From a virus, in the IMG/VR virus record IMGVR_UViG_3300042518_000880, positions 1 through 28,715 of that record: a stretch of 28,715 nt of DNA; one strand, 5' to 3'. Position 1 is the first letter of the stretch. Every line of letters starts with the position of its first letter. A program made the position numbers and the translations under genes. This document shows positions 7,570 to 15,041 of this stretch, piece by piece. The notes beneath the pieces were generated by a model. That model made no database searches and was not told where the DNA came from. It saw nothing but the letters and a program-made list of their open reading frames with translations.

Positions 7570-7703
7570 CTGCACCGGGGTAGGCTGAAGCGAAAGGCCA
7601 CGCACCGGGCCATACCCGTGCCTCACAAGGAACCATAGCCATGTCGGGGTCTGCAAGCATAGGAGACCGGTCTGGTAGGGTGCGGTGACACAGGAGAAAC
7701 GCT
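7570..7703 (+). other. Short intergenic region with imperfect hairpin and mini-ORF
   Basis: These 134 bases hold an imperfect hairpin at 7602-7621 (GCAC-c-GGG / CCC-GTGC with one bulged base) lacking a T-tract, so it is not a clear terminator. A 15-codon ORF at 7641-7688 follows, preceded by AAGGA, and could be a leader peptide or chance. GGAG at about 7693 serves the next gene. I see no convincing -35/-10 pair. Confidence 0.35.
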
Positions 7704-8060
7704 ATGTCTGAGATGCGCATCGTTCGCCGGGTCAGGTTCTCGCCGATCACGCTGGCTACGGCCACGGCGTCGTGCGCCACGCTGAACCTCGGCGACATGG
7801 CAGGCGGCGTCGTGTCGTTCGGCACCATGCTGACCGCGGCCACCTCGCTCCAAATGTGGGGAGCCACGGACGAGGCCGGTCCGTTCCGCCGGGTCTACAA
7901 GGCTGACGGCTCGGCGGCCGACGTCACGCTGGCCCCCAGCACGGCCGACGGCCGCGTGTACGCCCTGCCCGACGAAGTGTTCGCCGTGCCGTGGCTCAAG
8001 ATCGCGTCGGCCACTACGAACTCGACCGGCACGATTGGCGTGGTCTCCCTGAAGTCGTGA
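7704..8060 (+). CDS. Small virion-type protein, function unknown
   Basis: The 118-residue product is rich in Ala, Thr, Ser and Val. Its beta-type pattern (SLQMWGATDEAGPFRRVYKADG, then a conserved-looking WLKI...TGTIGVVSLKS ending) resembles small phage proteins that carry deviation-from-nominal data-like beta domains. The gene at 17663-18115 has a similar composition and a comparable closing strand, so both may be capsid-associated or decoration proteins; this is inference. GGAG in acaggagaaacgct precedes ATG 7704. The gene sits immediately before the HNH endonuclease gene with a one-base gap. Confidence 0.6.
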   Translation: MSEMRIVRRVRFSPITLATATASCATLNLGDMAGGVVSFGTMLTAATSLQMWGATDEAGPFRRVYKADGSAADVTLAPSTADGRVYALPDEVFAVPWLKIASATTNSTGTIGVVSLKS

Positions 8061-8061
8061 G

Positions 8062-8403
8062 ATGCCGACGCGTATCCCTACGTTCCGTGCCACGCCGCTG
8101 CTGCGGGCGTTCCGCCAGCCCGACGACAGGCCCAACGCCTACCAGCGTGGATACACCGACCGGCGGCACCAAGCGTGGCGGCTTGCGGTCCTGACCCGCG
8201 ACGCGTGGCAGTGCCAGCGATGCGGCCGCGTCTGTGCCGACAAGCGTGAGGCACACGCCGACCACATCAGCCCGGTGGTGCATGGGACCGGCGTGTGCCG
8301 CGATGGCCGCTCCCGGTACGACGTGGATGGCGGGCAGTGCCTGTGCCACTCCTGCCACAGTCGCAAGACAAACTCCGATCAGTGTGCGATTTCTCAGGGA
8401 TGA
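8062..8403 (+). CDS. HNH endonuclease (packaging-associated type)
   Basis: The 113-residue product has an HNH nuclease core. CQRCGRVC supplies the first zinc-ligand pair, HADHISPVVHG carries the catalytic-type His in the DH motif, and QCLCHSCHSRKT supplies the second Cys pair and the last HNH helix. Small HNH proteins beside terminase genes are known to be needed for cos cleavage in many HK97-like phages, so this is a likely packaging cofactor. Unusually, it is separated from the terminase pair by a ParB-like gene and a DNA-modification cassette. The N-terminal 40 residues are basic and may contact DNA. Confidence 0.85.
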   Translation: MPTRIPTFRATPLLRAFRQPDDRPNAYQRGYTDRRHQAWRLAVLTRDAWQCQRCGRVCADKREAHADHISPVVHGTGVCRDGRSRYDVDGGQCLCHSCHSRKTNSDQCAISQG

Positions 8404-8631
8404 CCGCGATGGAATGGCCCCATGTAATAAGGGGGAGTTGGGCCGACGCCTCGCGGCCGCGTAGCCCCCGGTAGGGGGGGGTGGGGCGCGCCTTCCGGCG
8501 GTTTTTGACGAAAACCGGGTGTTTCCTCCCCCCCGTGCGGCCGGGGGTTTTCGGCCCCCCCGGTCGAACGCTTGCCACGGCCCCTATAACGCGATCCTAG
8601 GCCCGATGCCGCCACCCCCCGTGAAACCCCG
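8404..8631 (+). other. Non-coding gap with G/C tracts and hairpins; possible packaging site
   Basis: This 228-base gap is the largest in the window. It contains CCCCC (8465-8469) facing a G8 run (8474-8481). It also has a perfect 7-bp hairpin CGGTTTT/AAAACCG (8499-8505 with 8511-8517, loop TGACG), a C7 run, and a hairpin CCGGGGG/CCCCCGG (8541-8547 with 8557-8563). A 21-codon ORF at 8409-8474 is not convincing. Structured non-coding DNA next to HNH and terminase genes is where cos or terminase recognition sites often lie, but no cleavage site can be identified by eye. There is no clear promoter. Confidence 0.5.
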
Positions 8632-9267
8632 ATGAACATCCGAAACCGCGTCAAATCGCTCCGCATGGTCCCTGCCAGCGACCTCCGGCCCAATCCGAAG
8701 AACTGGCGAACCCATCCGAAGGCCCAGCAGGATGCCCTCCGGGGCGTGCTGGCCGAAGTCGGCCTTGCCGACGCCTGCCTCGCCCGCGAGTTGCCAGACG
8801 GATCCCTCATGCTGATCGACGGCCACCTGCGTGCCGAGACGCTTGGCGACGGCGACGTGCCGGTGCTGGTCCTCGACGTGAACGAGGCCGAGGCCGACAA
8901 GATTCTCGCGACGCTCGATCCGCTGGCGGCGATGGCGGATTCCGACGCGGCGAAGTTGGACGAACTGCTTCGCACCGTCGATACCGGGAGCGAGGCGTTG
9001 CAGCAGATGCTGTCGGCGACGGCGAGCGCGGCGGGGCTGTATCAAGAACTCAGCACGTCGCTCGGCAACGACGGCGACGACCAGCCGGATGAAGATGCCG
9101 CTGGCGAGCCTCCCCCGAGCGGCGTCCGCATGGTGCAGTTGTTTCTCGACGAGTCGAACATCGGAGAGTTTCAAGACGCCTGCGCTGCGCTCGCCGAAGC
9201 ATACGGCACGCACAACATAACCGACACGATTCTGGAGGCGGTGCGTCGTGCAAGTGCATCACTGTAA
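8632..9267 (+). CDS. ParB/Srx-fold domain protein
   Basis: The 211-residue product has an N-terminal ParB-like (sulfiredoxin fold) domain. The strand RMVPASDLRPNPKNWRTHP is followed by a helix and then LPDGSLMLIDGHLRAE, whose DGHxR is the family nucleotide/phosphate-binding signature. A helical middle section and an acidic linker (GDDQPDEDAAGE) lead to a C-terminal domain (VRMVQLFLDESNIGEFQ...TDTILEAVRR) typical of phage ParB-like proteins. Many such proteins sit beside DNA methylases or terminases; a methylase is absent here. The next gene starts inside its 3' end (20-base overlap), linking it to the TET/JBP dioxygenase. Confidence 0.8.
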   Translation: MNIRNRVKSLRMVPASDLRPNPKNWRTHPKAQQDALRGVLAEVGLADACLARELPDGSLMLIDGHLRAETLGDGDVPVLVLDVNEAEADKILATLDPLAAMADSDAAKLDELLRTVDTGSEALQQMLSATASAAGLYQELSTSLGNDGDDQPDEDAAGEPPPSGVRMVQLFLDESNIGEFQDACAALAEAYGTHNITDTILEAVRRASASL

Positions 9268-10165
9268 GGAGAAGTTCCCGGCCGACCACCTCGCGGGAAC
9301 CAAACTCGACGAGTCGCACTACGATCACCTGCTAGGCGGCGACGAACCGTGCGACGTTTTCAAGCCAGACGGCACGCCGCTGGTCAAGTACCGCCCGCGA
9401 TGGTTCGGCGAGGATTTGTGCCGGTCGGTTCTGCCAGCGTGCCGCAAGGCGGCAACGAAAACGAACAATCGCGGCATGGCGGCTGGTGACATCAAGCAAG
9501 TCTCGCTCGGAACGCATCGGCCAATCGAGGCGCACTCAAAAACGAACTTCCGAACGATCAAGCAAGACGGCACGATCAGCAACACCACTCGCGGCGGCGA
9601 GGTTGAAAGCGGAATCATTGGATACTTCGACCGCAGTGCGAGGTTTCCGTTTTGCCGTCAAACATCGTTCTTGATTTCGCAGGCCGCTACGTGGAAGCGT
9701 TTCCTTCCGTACATCGAACGCGCTGATCAAGGGTTCCGCGAGTTCACGCCGGATCGCTGGGCTGCACAGCGCAACTGCGCGAGTCGCACCGCGTCGGATT
9801 GGGTCATCCCGCAAAGCACCTTCACCACGGTCACCGTCAATAAGAACTTCCAGACCGCGACTCACAAGGACGCCGGCGACCTTGCCGCCGGGTTCGGCGT
9901 CATGTCGTGCCTGCGGAACGACAAGTACGACGGGGCGTATCTGGTGTTCCCGGCGTACCGCGTCGCGGTCAACTTCGACCACGGGTGCCTGTGCCTTGCG
10001 GACGTGCATGAGTGGCACAGCAACACGTCATTCACGCGGATGCGGCTCGGCTACGAGCGCATCACACTCGTCTTCTACTACCGCGAGAACATGATCCACT
10101 GCAAAGAAGCCAAAGCGGAAGTCGAGTGGGCGAAGAACAGAAAAAGAGGGGAGCCGCTCGCATAA
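9248..10165 (+). CDS. TET/JBP-type 2-oxoglutarate/Fe(II) dioxygenase
   Basis: The 305-residue product carries the double-stranded beta-helix dioxygenase core of phage TET/JBP enzymes. STFTTVTVNKNFQTATHKDAGD holds the HxD metal dyad (H206, D208). Then come GAYLVFPAYRVAVNFDHG, ADVHEWHSNT with the distal His (H257 likely, H254 the alternative), and YERITLVFYYRE with R271 as the expected 2-oxoglutarate-binding Arg. TET/JBP family enzymes oxidise the methyl group of 5-methylcytosine or thymine in DNA to hydroxymethyl or further. GTG 9248 is the most upstream plausible start (GTG 9254 is an alternative) and overlaps the ParB-like gene. A glycosyltransferase follows with a TAATG overlap, suggesting oxidation then glycosylation of phage DNA. 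Confidence 0.88.
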   Translation: MQVHHCKEKFPADHLAGTKLDESHYDHLLGGDEPCDVFKPDGTPLVKYRPRWFGEDLCRSVLPACRKAATKTNNRGMAAGDIKQVSLGTHRPIEAHSKTNFRTIKQDGTISNTTRGGEVESGIIGYFDRSARFPFCRQTSFLISQAATWKRFLPYIERADQGFREFTPDRWAAQRNCASRTASDWVIPQSTFTTVTVNKNFQTATHKDAGDLAAGFGVMSCLRNDKYDGAYLVFPAYRVAVNFDHGCLCLADVHEWHSNTSFTRMRLGYERITLVFYYRENMIHCKEAKAEVEWAKNRKRGEPLA

Positions 10166-11109
10166 TGGCTATATGTCTTTTCTATCTCGCAGAGCCGAGG
10201 TACGGCGGTTGGCCTACCTACACGTCGCATCTCTACAGAGGCCTCGCAGAAACAGGCAAGCGGCCAGTGCTGTTCAAGATAGGTAGCAAAACAGACGGCA
10301 GAATGCGGCCGTACGGCAGGGGGATCGAATACACAAACATCACGCTAAGCGATGCAGTTTCAATGGCGCGAAGCAACCCGTGTTTCATCACCGCAGTTGG
10401 AAAGGGATACTACGACGCCGCGTGCAGTTTGATGCTTTCGGGTGCATCCGTTTGCGTGCACGATCCAACGGAACTGAAAGAGCCTTTTGCATCGGCACTC
10501 CCGGCGGCGAAGGTGGTTGTGATCCGTGAGTCGATGCTTTCGCACCTCCCTCATGCGAAGTTCACCCTTCATCCTTACGCGCCCCGTGGGCAGCAAGGAA
10601 CCAAAGAAAAACTGGCGTGCGCGATATCAAGAATCGACCACGACAAAAACACATCCATCATCGCATCCGCGAACGAACGGCTAAAAGAGCCTGTTCAACT
10701 TTACGGCGCGATCAACCGCATCTACTCCTACTTCACGCTCGACGCGAAGCACCCAGGCTGGGAGAAGAACTATGTCTCCTCCCCGAGCGCGAACAGCCTC
10801 TGGGCGTGTCAGAAAATCGCTTGCGGGTACAAAAAAATGGTCGATCTTTCTGTCATCAAAAAAGACGGCAGGGGAACGCAGTACACGTTCCTTGAGGCAG
10901 TGGACGCAGGATGTTCCCTGATTTTGCACGAAGCATGGGAACCGAGCGGCCTGCTTTCGCAACTAAGCCGTACCGTTCGCTGCTCCGATAGCTTGGTCGA
11001 GGAGCTTGCGAAACCGTGCAGGTTCGACAAAAAAGCCGCCCAGCAGTTGCTGCTAAATCACTGTCACAAGAAAATAGCAGCACAAACCTGCGAAGCGATA
11101 GGAGCATGA
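10165..11109 (+). CDS. GT-B glycosyltransferase coupled to the dioxygenase
   Basis: The 314-residue product looks like a GT4-like GT-B enzyme. An N-terminal YGGWPTYTSHLYRGLAETG loop (13-31) is followed by SRIDHDKNTSIIASANERL (155-173), which resembles the hinge of the C-terminal domain. Then comes GRGTQYTFLEAVDAGCSLILHE (236-256), whose FLEA E244 matches the donor-sugar binding Glu region. ATG 10165 overlaps the dioxygenase stop; GGGGAG lies about 11 bases upstream. Its DNA is clearly more A+T rich than its neighbours, with many AAA, ATA and AGA codons and several A-runs, which suggests separate acquisition. The natural role is adding a sugar to hydroxymethylated bases, inferred from adjacency. 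Confidence 0.78.
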   Translation: MAICLFYLAEPRYGGWPTYTSHLYRGLAETGKRPVLFKIGSKTDGRMRPYGRGIEYTNITLSDAVSMARSNPCFITAVGKGYYDAACSLMLSGASVCVHDPTELKEPFASALPAAKVVVIRESMLSHLPHAKFTLHPYAPRGQQGTKEKLACAISRIDHDKNTSIIASANERLKEPVQLYGAINRIYSYFTLDAKHPGWEKNYVSSPSANSLWACQKIACGYKKMVDLSVIKKDGRGTQYTFLEAVDAGCSLILHEAWEPSGLLSQLSRTVRCSDSLVEELAKPCRFDKKAAQQLLLNHCHKKIAAQTCEAIGA

Positions 11110-11110
11110 C

Positions 11111-11638
11111 ATGGGCAAACGTGGCCCCGCCCCCGAACCGTCGATCCTGAAATACATTCGCGGCAACCCGTCGAAGGCGGCGCTGCCGACGAACGAGCCG
11201 ACGCCCGACCTGCTCGACAACCTCGACCCTCCCGGGTGGATTGCCGAAGACCCGGTCGCGGTGAAGAAGTGGAACGACACCGTGCCGATGCTGCGGCGGA
11301 TGCGAGTGTTCACGGAGGCCGACGTTGATGCGTGGGCACTCTATTGCCACACGTGGTCTAAATGGCTGGAGGCCCGCGACAAGTGCAAGCAGTTGGGCCG
11401 CGACAACATCACGATGGAGCCAGACCCGAACCGCACGGACGGACGGCTGCGAATCAAATGGACGCAGCCGTTTTCATGGTCGGTCGATGAACGGTCGCTG
11501 CGTGGCGACTTGCGAAGGATGCAGCAAGACTTCGGCATGACGCCAAGCAGCCGGTCACAGGTGAGCACGCATGGCAGTGAAGAAGCAGACCCGGTTGCCG
11601 CCTACGCTGCGAAGCGACGCCGCACGCCTGGGGCTTGA
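11111..11638 (+). CDS. Terminase small subunit, P27 family
   Basis: The 175-residue product begins MGKRGPAPEPSILKYIRGNPSK, the hallmark opening of P27-family small terminases. A helical DNA-binding and oligomerisation region follows (EDPVAVKKWNDTVPMLRRMRVFTEADVDAWALYC), then LRRMQQDFGMTPSSRSQV, a common end of the conserved part. It recognises phage DNA and recruits the large subunit for packaging. Its last 23 codons are basic and Ala-rich and overlap the large terminase by 68 bases in another frame. It starts right after the glycosyltransferase stop. Confidence 0.92.
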   Translation: MGKRGPAPEPSILKYIRGNPSKAALPTNEPTPDLLDNLDPPGWIAEDPVAVKKWNDTVPMLRRMRVFTEADVDAWALYCHTWSKWLEARDKCKQLGRDNITMEPDPNRTDGRLRIKWTQPFSWSVDERSLRGDLRRMQQDFGMTPSSRSQVSTHGSEEADPVAAYAAKRRRTPGA

Positions 11639-13184
11639 CTACTACTTCGACCCTGAAGCCGCGCAGCACGCCGTCAACTTTTTTGAAGGCTGGCTGCGGC
11701 ACAGCAAAGGGAAGCACGCGGGCCAGCCGTTTGCCCTGCTTGAGTGGCAGACGGTGATGATCGGCGAGTTGTTCGGCTGGAAGCGACTCGCCGACGACAC
11801 CCGTCGCTATCGCGTGGCCTACATCTCCACGGGGAAGAAGCAGGGGAAGTCAACGCTCCTCGCGGGCATCGGTCTGTATCTGCTTGTGATGGATGGAGAG
11901 AACGGGGCCGAGGTGTACGGGGCGGCTGCGGACCGTGAGCAAGCCTCGTTGGTCTACAGAGAAATGGCGTCGATGGTGCGGGCGTCGCCGCAACTCTCCC
12001 GCGTGCTGGAAGTCATCGACTCCCGCCGCACGATCGCCTACCGCAAAGAGGCGTCGTTCTACCGCGTACTTTCGGCGGATGCTTTCAGGGCGGAAGGGTT
12101 GAACATTCACGGGCTGCTGTTTGACGAGCTGCACAGCCAGCGTGACCGAAGGCTTTTCGACTCGCTCCGCTACGGAGGCGCGGCGCGAGAGCAGCCGCTC
12201 CTTGTGTCGGTGACGACGGCCGGCCACGACCGCAACTCTATCTGCTGGGAGCAGTACACCTACGCCAAGGCCGTGCTGCGGGATTGGACGCACGACCCGA
12301 CGTTCTTTCCTTGCATCTACGAGGCCGAGGAATCGGACGAATGGACAGCCGAGGATACGTGGCCGAAGGCGAACCCGTCGTGGGGCGTGACGATCAAACC
12401 GGAGGACTTCGCCGCCGACTGCCGCGAGGCCCAACTTTCCAACACGAAAGAAAACTCGTTCCGCCGCTACCGACTCAACCAGTGGACGCAGCAGGACACG
12501 CGCTGGATTCGCATGGAGGCGTGGGACGCTTGCGCCTCGGAGCCGCCCGGCCCGCTCGACCGGCGGGAGTGCTGGTGCGGCCTCGACCTTGCGACCACCT
12601 ACGACACCTCGGCGTTCGTCGCGGTGTTCCCCGCCCCCGACGGCACCTACGACGTTCTGTGCCGTTTCTGGATTCCAGGGGACAACGCACAGGAGCGGGA
12701 GCGAAAGGACCGCGTGCCGTACGTGTCGTGGGCGAAAGACGCGTCCACCGGCCTGACCATGACGGGCGGAAACGTGACGGACTTCGACGTGATCCGCCGG
12801 GACATTGTTCAGTTTTCCAAGCAATACAACGTGCGGCAGCTGGCCATCGATAGATGGTCGGCTACGCAGTTGTCCTTGCAACTGCAAGGGGACGGGCTCG
12901 ACGTTGTAGGTTTTGGACAGGGCTACGCCAGCATGAGCCCGGCCGCAAAGCAACTGGAAAACCTCATCGCATCGGGGAAGCTCCGGCACGGTGGTAACAA
13001 AATCCTCGGATGGATGGCCGGCAACGTCAGCGTGAAGATGGACGCCGCAGGGAACATCAAACCGATCAAGCCGGAATACGGGAAAAGCGAACGGATCGAC
13101 GGCATCGTGGCTTTGACGATGGCAGTCGGCATCCACGCCGCGAAGAAGCCTCAAGAACAAGCCCCCGAAATCTTCATCATCTGA
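11571..13184 (+). CDS. Terminase large subunit (Terminase_1/HK97 type)
   Basis: The 537-residue product is full length for the family. The ATPase half has the Walker A-like STGKKQGKST (86-95), Walker B LLFDE (182-186) and an SVTTAGHD coupling segment. The nuclease half has WCGLDLATTYDTSAF with acidic D339 and D345, later IDRWSAT, and a closing ERIDGIVALTMA acidic motif. It powers DNA translocation into the prohead and cuts the concatemer. ATG 11571, with AGGTGAG just upstream, overlaps the small subunit by 68 bases. P27 plus Terminase_1 plus HNH is a typical cos-packaging set. Confidence 0.95.
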   Translation: MAVKKQTRLPPTLRSDAARLGLDYYFDPEAAQHAVNFFEGWLRHSKGKHAGQPFALLEWQTVMIGELFGWKRLADDTRRYRVAYISTGKKQGKSTLLAGIGLYLLVMDGENGAEVYGAAADREQASLVYREMASMVRASPQLSRVLEVIDSRRTIAYRKEASFYRVLSADAFRAEGLNIHGLLFDELHSQRDRRLFDSLRYGGAAREQPLLVSVTTAGHDRNSICWEQYTYAKAVLRDWTHDPTFFPCIYEAEESDEWTAEDTWPKANPSWGVTIKPEDFAADCREAQLSNTKENSFRRYRLNQWTQQDTRWIRMEAWDACASEPPGPLDRRECWCGLDLATTYDTSAFVAVFPAPDGTYDVLCRFWIPGDNAQERERKDRVPYVSWAKDASTGLTMTGGNVTDFDVIRRDIVQFSKQYNVRQLAIDRWSATQLSLQLQGDGLDVVGFGQGYASMSPAAKQLENLIASGKLRHGGNKILGWMAGNVSVKMDAAGNIKPIKPEYGKSERIDGIVALTMAVGIHAAKKPQEQAPEIFII

Positions 13185-13187
13185 CCC

Positions 13188-15041
13188 ATGATCGCAGACG
13201 CACACCCGCGAATCCTCTGGCTCCCGTCTGGTGACGCGGAGTCGCGGCACTGGGATTACGAGGGCGGATCGTTCGGTGGCAGCAACCGCAACCCTGCCGG
13301 CGTGCGGATCGACTCCGAGACGGCGATGCGTTCGACCGTCGTGCTGGCGTGCGTCCGCGTGCTGGCGACCTCGGTCGCGGGTTTGCCGCTGCACCTCTAC
13401 CGGCGGCAGGCCGACGGCGGCAAGACGATCGCCCGCGAGCATCCGCTCTACCGCCTGCTGCACGCCACGCCGAACGGCTGGCAGACGAGTTTTGAGTGGC
13501 GCGAGCAGTTGATGCTGCACCTCTGCCTGCACGGCAACGCCTACGTCGAGATGCGGGCCGGGGCCGCCGGCTTCGCGTCGGAGTTGATTGCTCTGCATCC
13601 AAGCCGCATGAAGCCCGAGCGGATCGAGAACGGGCGGCTGCGGTACAAGTACCGCGAGGAAAGCGGAGCCGAGACGGTCTACACGCAAGACCAGATCATG
13701 CACCTGCGGTGGCTGTCCGATGACGGCGTCAACGGCATGATTCCTGTGGAACTGGCCCGCGATGCTATCGGGCTTGCCCGAGCGTGCGAGATTCACGGGG
13801 CGTCGTTCTTCGCGAACGGGGCACGCCCCGGCGTGGTCCTCGCCACCGACAACATGATGGACGCCGAGGCGGCCCGCTCGCTCCGCGAAAACTGGGAGCG
13901 GGTGCATCGCGGACCGGACCGGAGCAACCGGACGGCGGTACTGACCAACGGCCTCAAGCCTGTGGAGTTCGGCGGCACGAATCAAGAGTCGCAGTTTCTG
14001 GAGACGCGGCGGTTTTCCGTCGAGGAAATCTGCCGCATCTACGGGTGCCCGCCGCATCTCGTCGGCGACTTGACCCGCTCGTCGTTTTCCAACATCGAGC
14101 AGCAGAGCCTCGACTACCTCCAGAACACGCTGCTCGGCTGGCTGCGTCGGTTTGAATCGGCGTTCGCCCGCGACCTCATCACGGACGATTCGCTGTTCGC
14201 CGAGTTCGACGTGCGCGGCCTGCTGCGTGGCGACGCCACGGCCCGCGCGTCGTACTACCAGACGCTCTGGAATCTCGGCGTGGCGAGCATCAACGAAATC
14301 CGCGGGTGGGAGAACCTCGACCCGGTGGAGGCCGGCGACACGCGGTTCGTGCAACTCAACATGACGACGCTTGGCCGGGCGGCCGCGATGCCCGAGCCGA
14401 CGGCGACGGTGGAGTTGCCGGCTACCGAGCCGACCGCTGCGGCGGGGCCGACCGACGCGGTCCCCGGCGAGCCGCAGGCGGCAGACGTGTCGCTCAACGG
14501 GTCACAAATCACGGGGCTGCTCGCGATCCTGCAGGCTGTCAGCACAGGCATCTTCACGAAGAGCGGTGCCGCTGCAGCGGTCGCGGCAGCCTTTCCGTTC
14601 ATCCCGCAATCGCAGGTCGATGCGATCCTCGCGGGCGTCCCCGAGCCAGCCGCACCGCTGCCGCTGCCGGCTCCGCCGCCAGCACGCTCGCAGCCCGAGT
14701 CGCGAGCCATGACGATCAGTATCGACTTCGACCGGACGTTCGCGGCCGACCCGGCACTGTGGGGCAACTTCGCCCGCAAAGCGGTATCGGACGGGAACAC
14801 GGTGGTCATGGTCAGCCGTCGGCCAGATACGGCCGACGACCGGCAGACCGTGACCGACACGCTGGGCGAGTACGCCGAAGCGTTCAGCCAAGTGCTGCTC
14901 GTTGGCGACGCGCTCAAGGACGACGCCGCCAAGGCGGCTGGCGTCAACGTAGACGTGTGGGTGGACGATTCGCCGCAGTTCGTCCGCAAGTACGCCAAGC
15001 CGCGACGCAAGCGAAAGGGCAGCGATGGCGGCACGGTATGA
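13188..15041 (+). CDS. HK97-type portal protein fused to a HAD-like domain
   Basis: The 617-residue product is unusually long. Residues about 30-390 are an HK97-family portal, with STVVLACVRVLATSVAGLPLHLYR, HPLYRLLHATPNGWQT, HGNAYVEM, LETRRFSVEEICRIYGCPPHLVGD and LGVASINEIRGWENLDPV. A Pro/Ala linker and a GSQITGLLAILQAVSTG helical segment (438-490) follow. The last 110 residues then show HAD-phosphatase motifs in order: ISIDFDRTF (D513, D515), MVSRRP (S543), a Lys/Asp region, and VWVDDSPQF (D593, D594). The portal is the dodecameric DNA entry vertex. The HAD module could be a phosphatase or nucleotidase carried on the virion, or only a structural fold. It overlaps the protease gene by 17 bases. 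Confidence 0.9.
   Translation: MIADAHPRILWLPSGDAESRHWDYEGGSFGGSNRNPAGVRIDSETAMRSTVVLACVRVLATSVAGLPLHLYRRQADGGKTIAREHPLYRLLHATPNGWQTSFEWREQLMLHLCLHGNAYVEMRAGAAGFASELIALHPSRMKPERIENGRLRYKYREESGAETVYTQDQIMHLRWLSDDGVNGMIPVELARDAIGLARACEIHGASFFANGARPGVVLATDNMMDAEAARSLRENWERVHRGPDRSNRTAVLTNGLKPVEFGGTNQESQFLETRRFSVEEICRIYGCPPHLVGDLTRSSFSNIEQQSLDYLQNTLLGWLRRFESAFARDLITDDSLFAEFDVRGLLRGDATARASYYQTLWNLGVASINEIRGWENLDPVEAGDTRFVQLNMTTLGRAAAMPEPTATVELPATEPTAAAGPTDAVPGEPQAADVSLNGSQITGLLAILQAVSTGIFTKSGAAAAVAAAFPFIPQSQVDAILAGVPEPAAPLPLPAPPPARSQPESRAMTISIDFDRTFAADPALWGNFARKAVSDGNTVVMVSRRPDTADDRQTVTDTLGEYAEAFSQVLLVGDALKDDAAKAAGVNVDVWVDDSPQFVRKYAKPRRKRKGSDGGTV

Noticed and set aside
7602-7621. Hairpin after the sulfotransferase as a terminator
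   Set aside because: The stem has a bulge and there is no following T-tract.
8409-8474. 21-codon ORF after the HNH gene
   Set aside because: It has no ribosome binding site, a low-complexity basic tail and lies in the homopolymer-rich gap.
13080-13086. GGGAAAA in the large terminase gene as another slippery site
   Set aside because: The phase is GGG AAA A rather than G GGA AAA, and there is no nearby stop or alternative frame to justify a shift.
11850-14354. 834-codon open frame on the minus strand across terminase and portal genes
   Set aside because: It is antisense to two well-recognised genes, has no family motifs and reflects the lack of stop codons opposite G/C-ending codons in GC-rich DNA.
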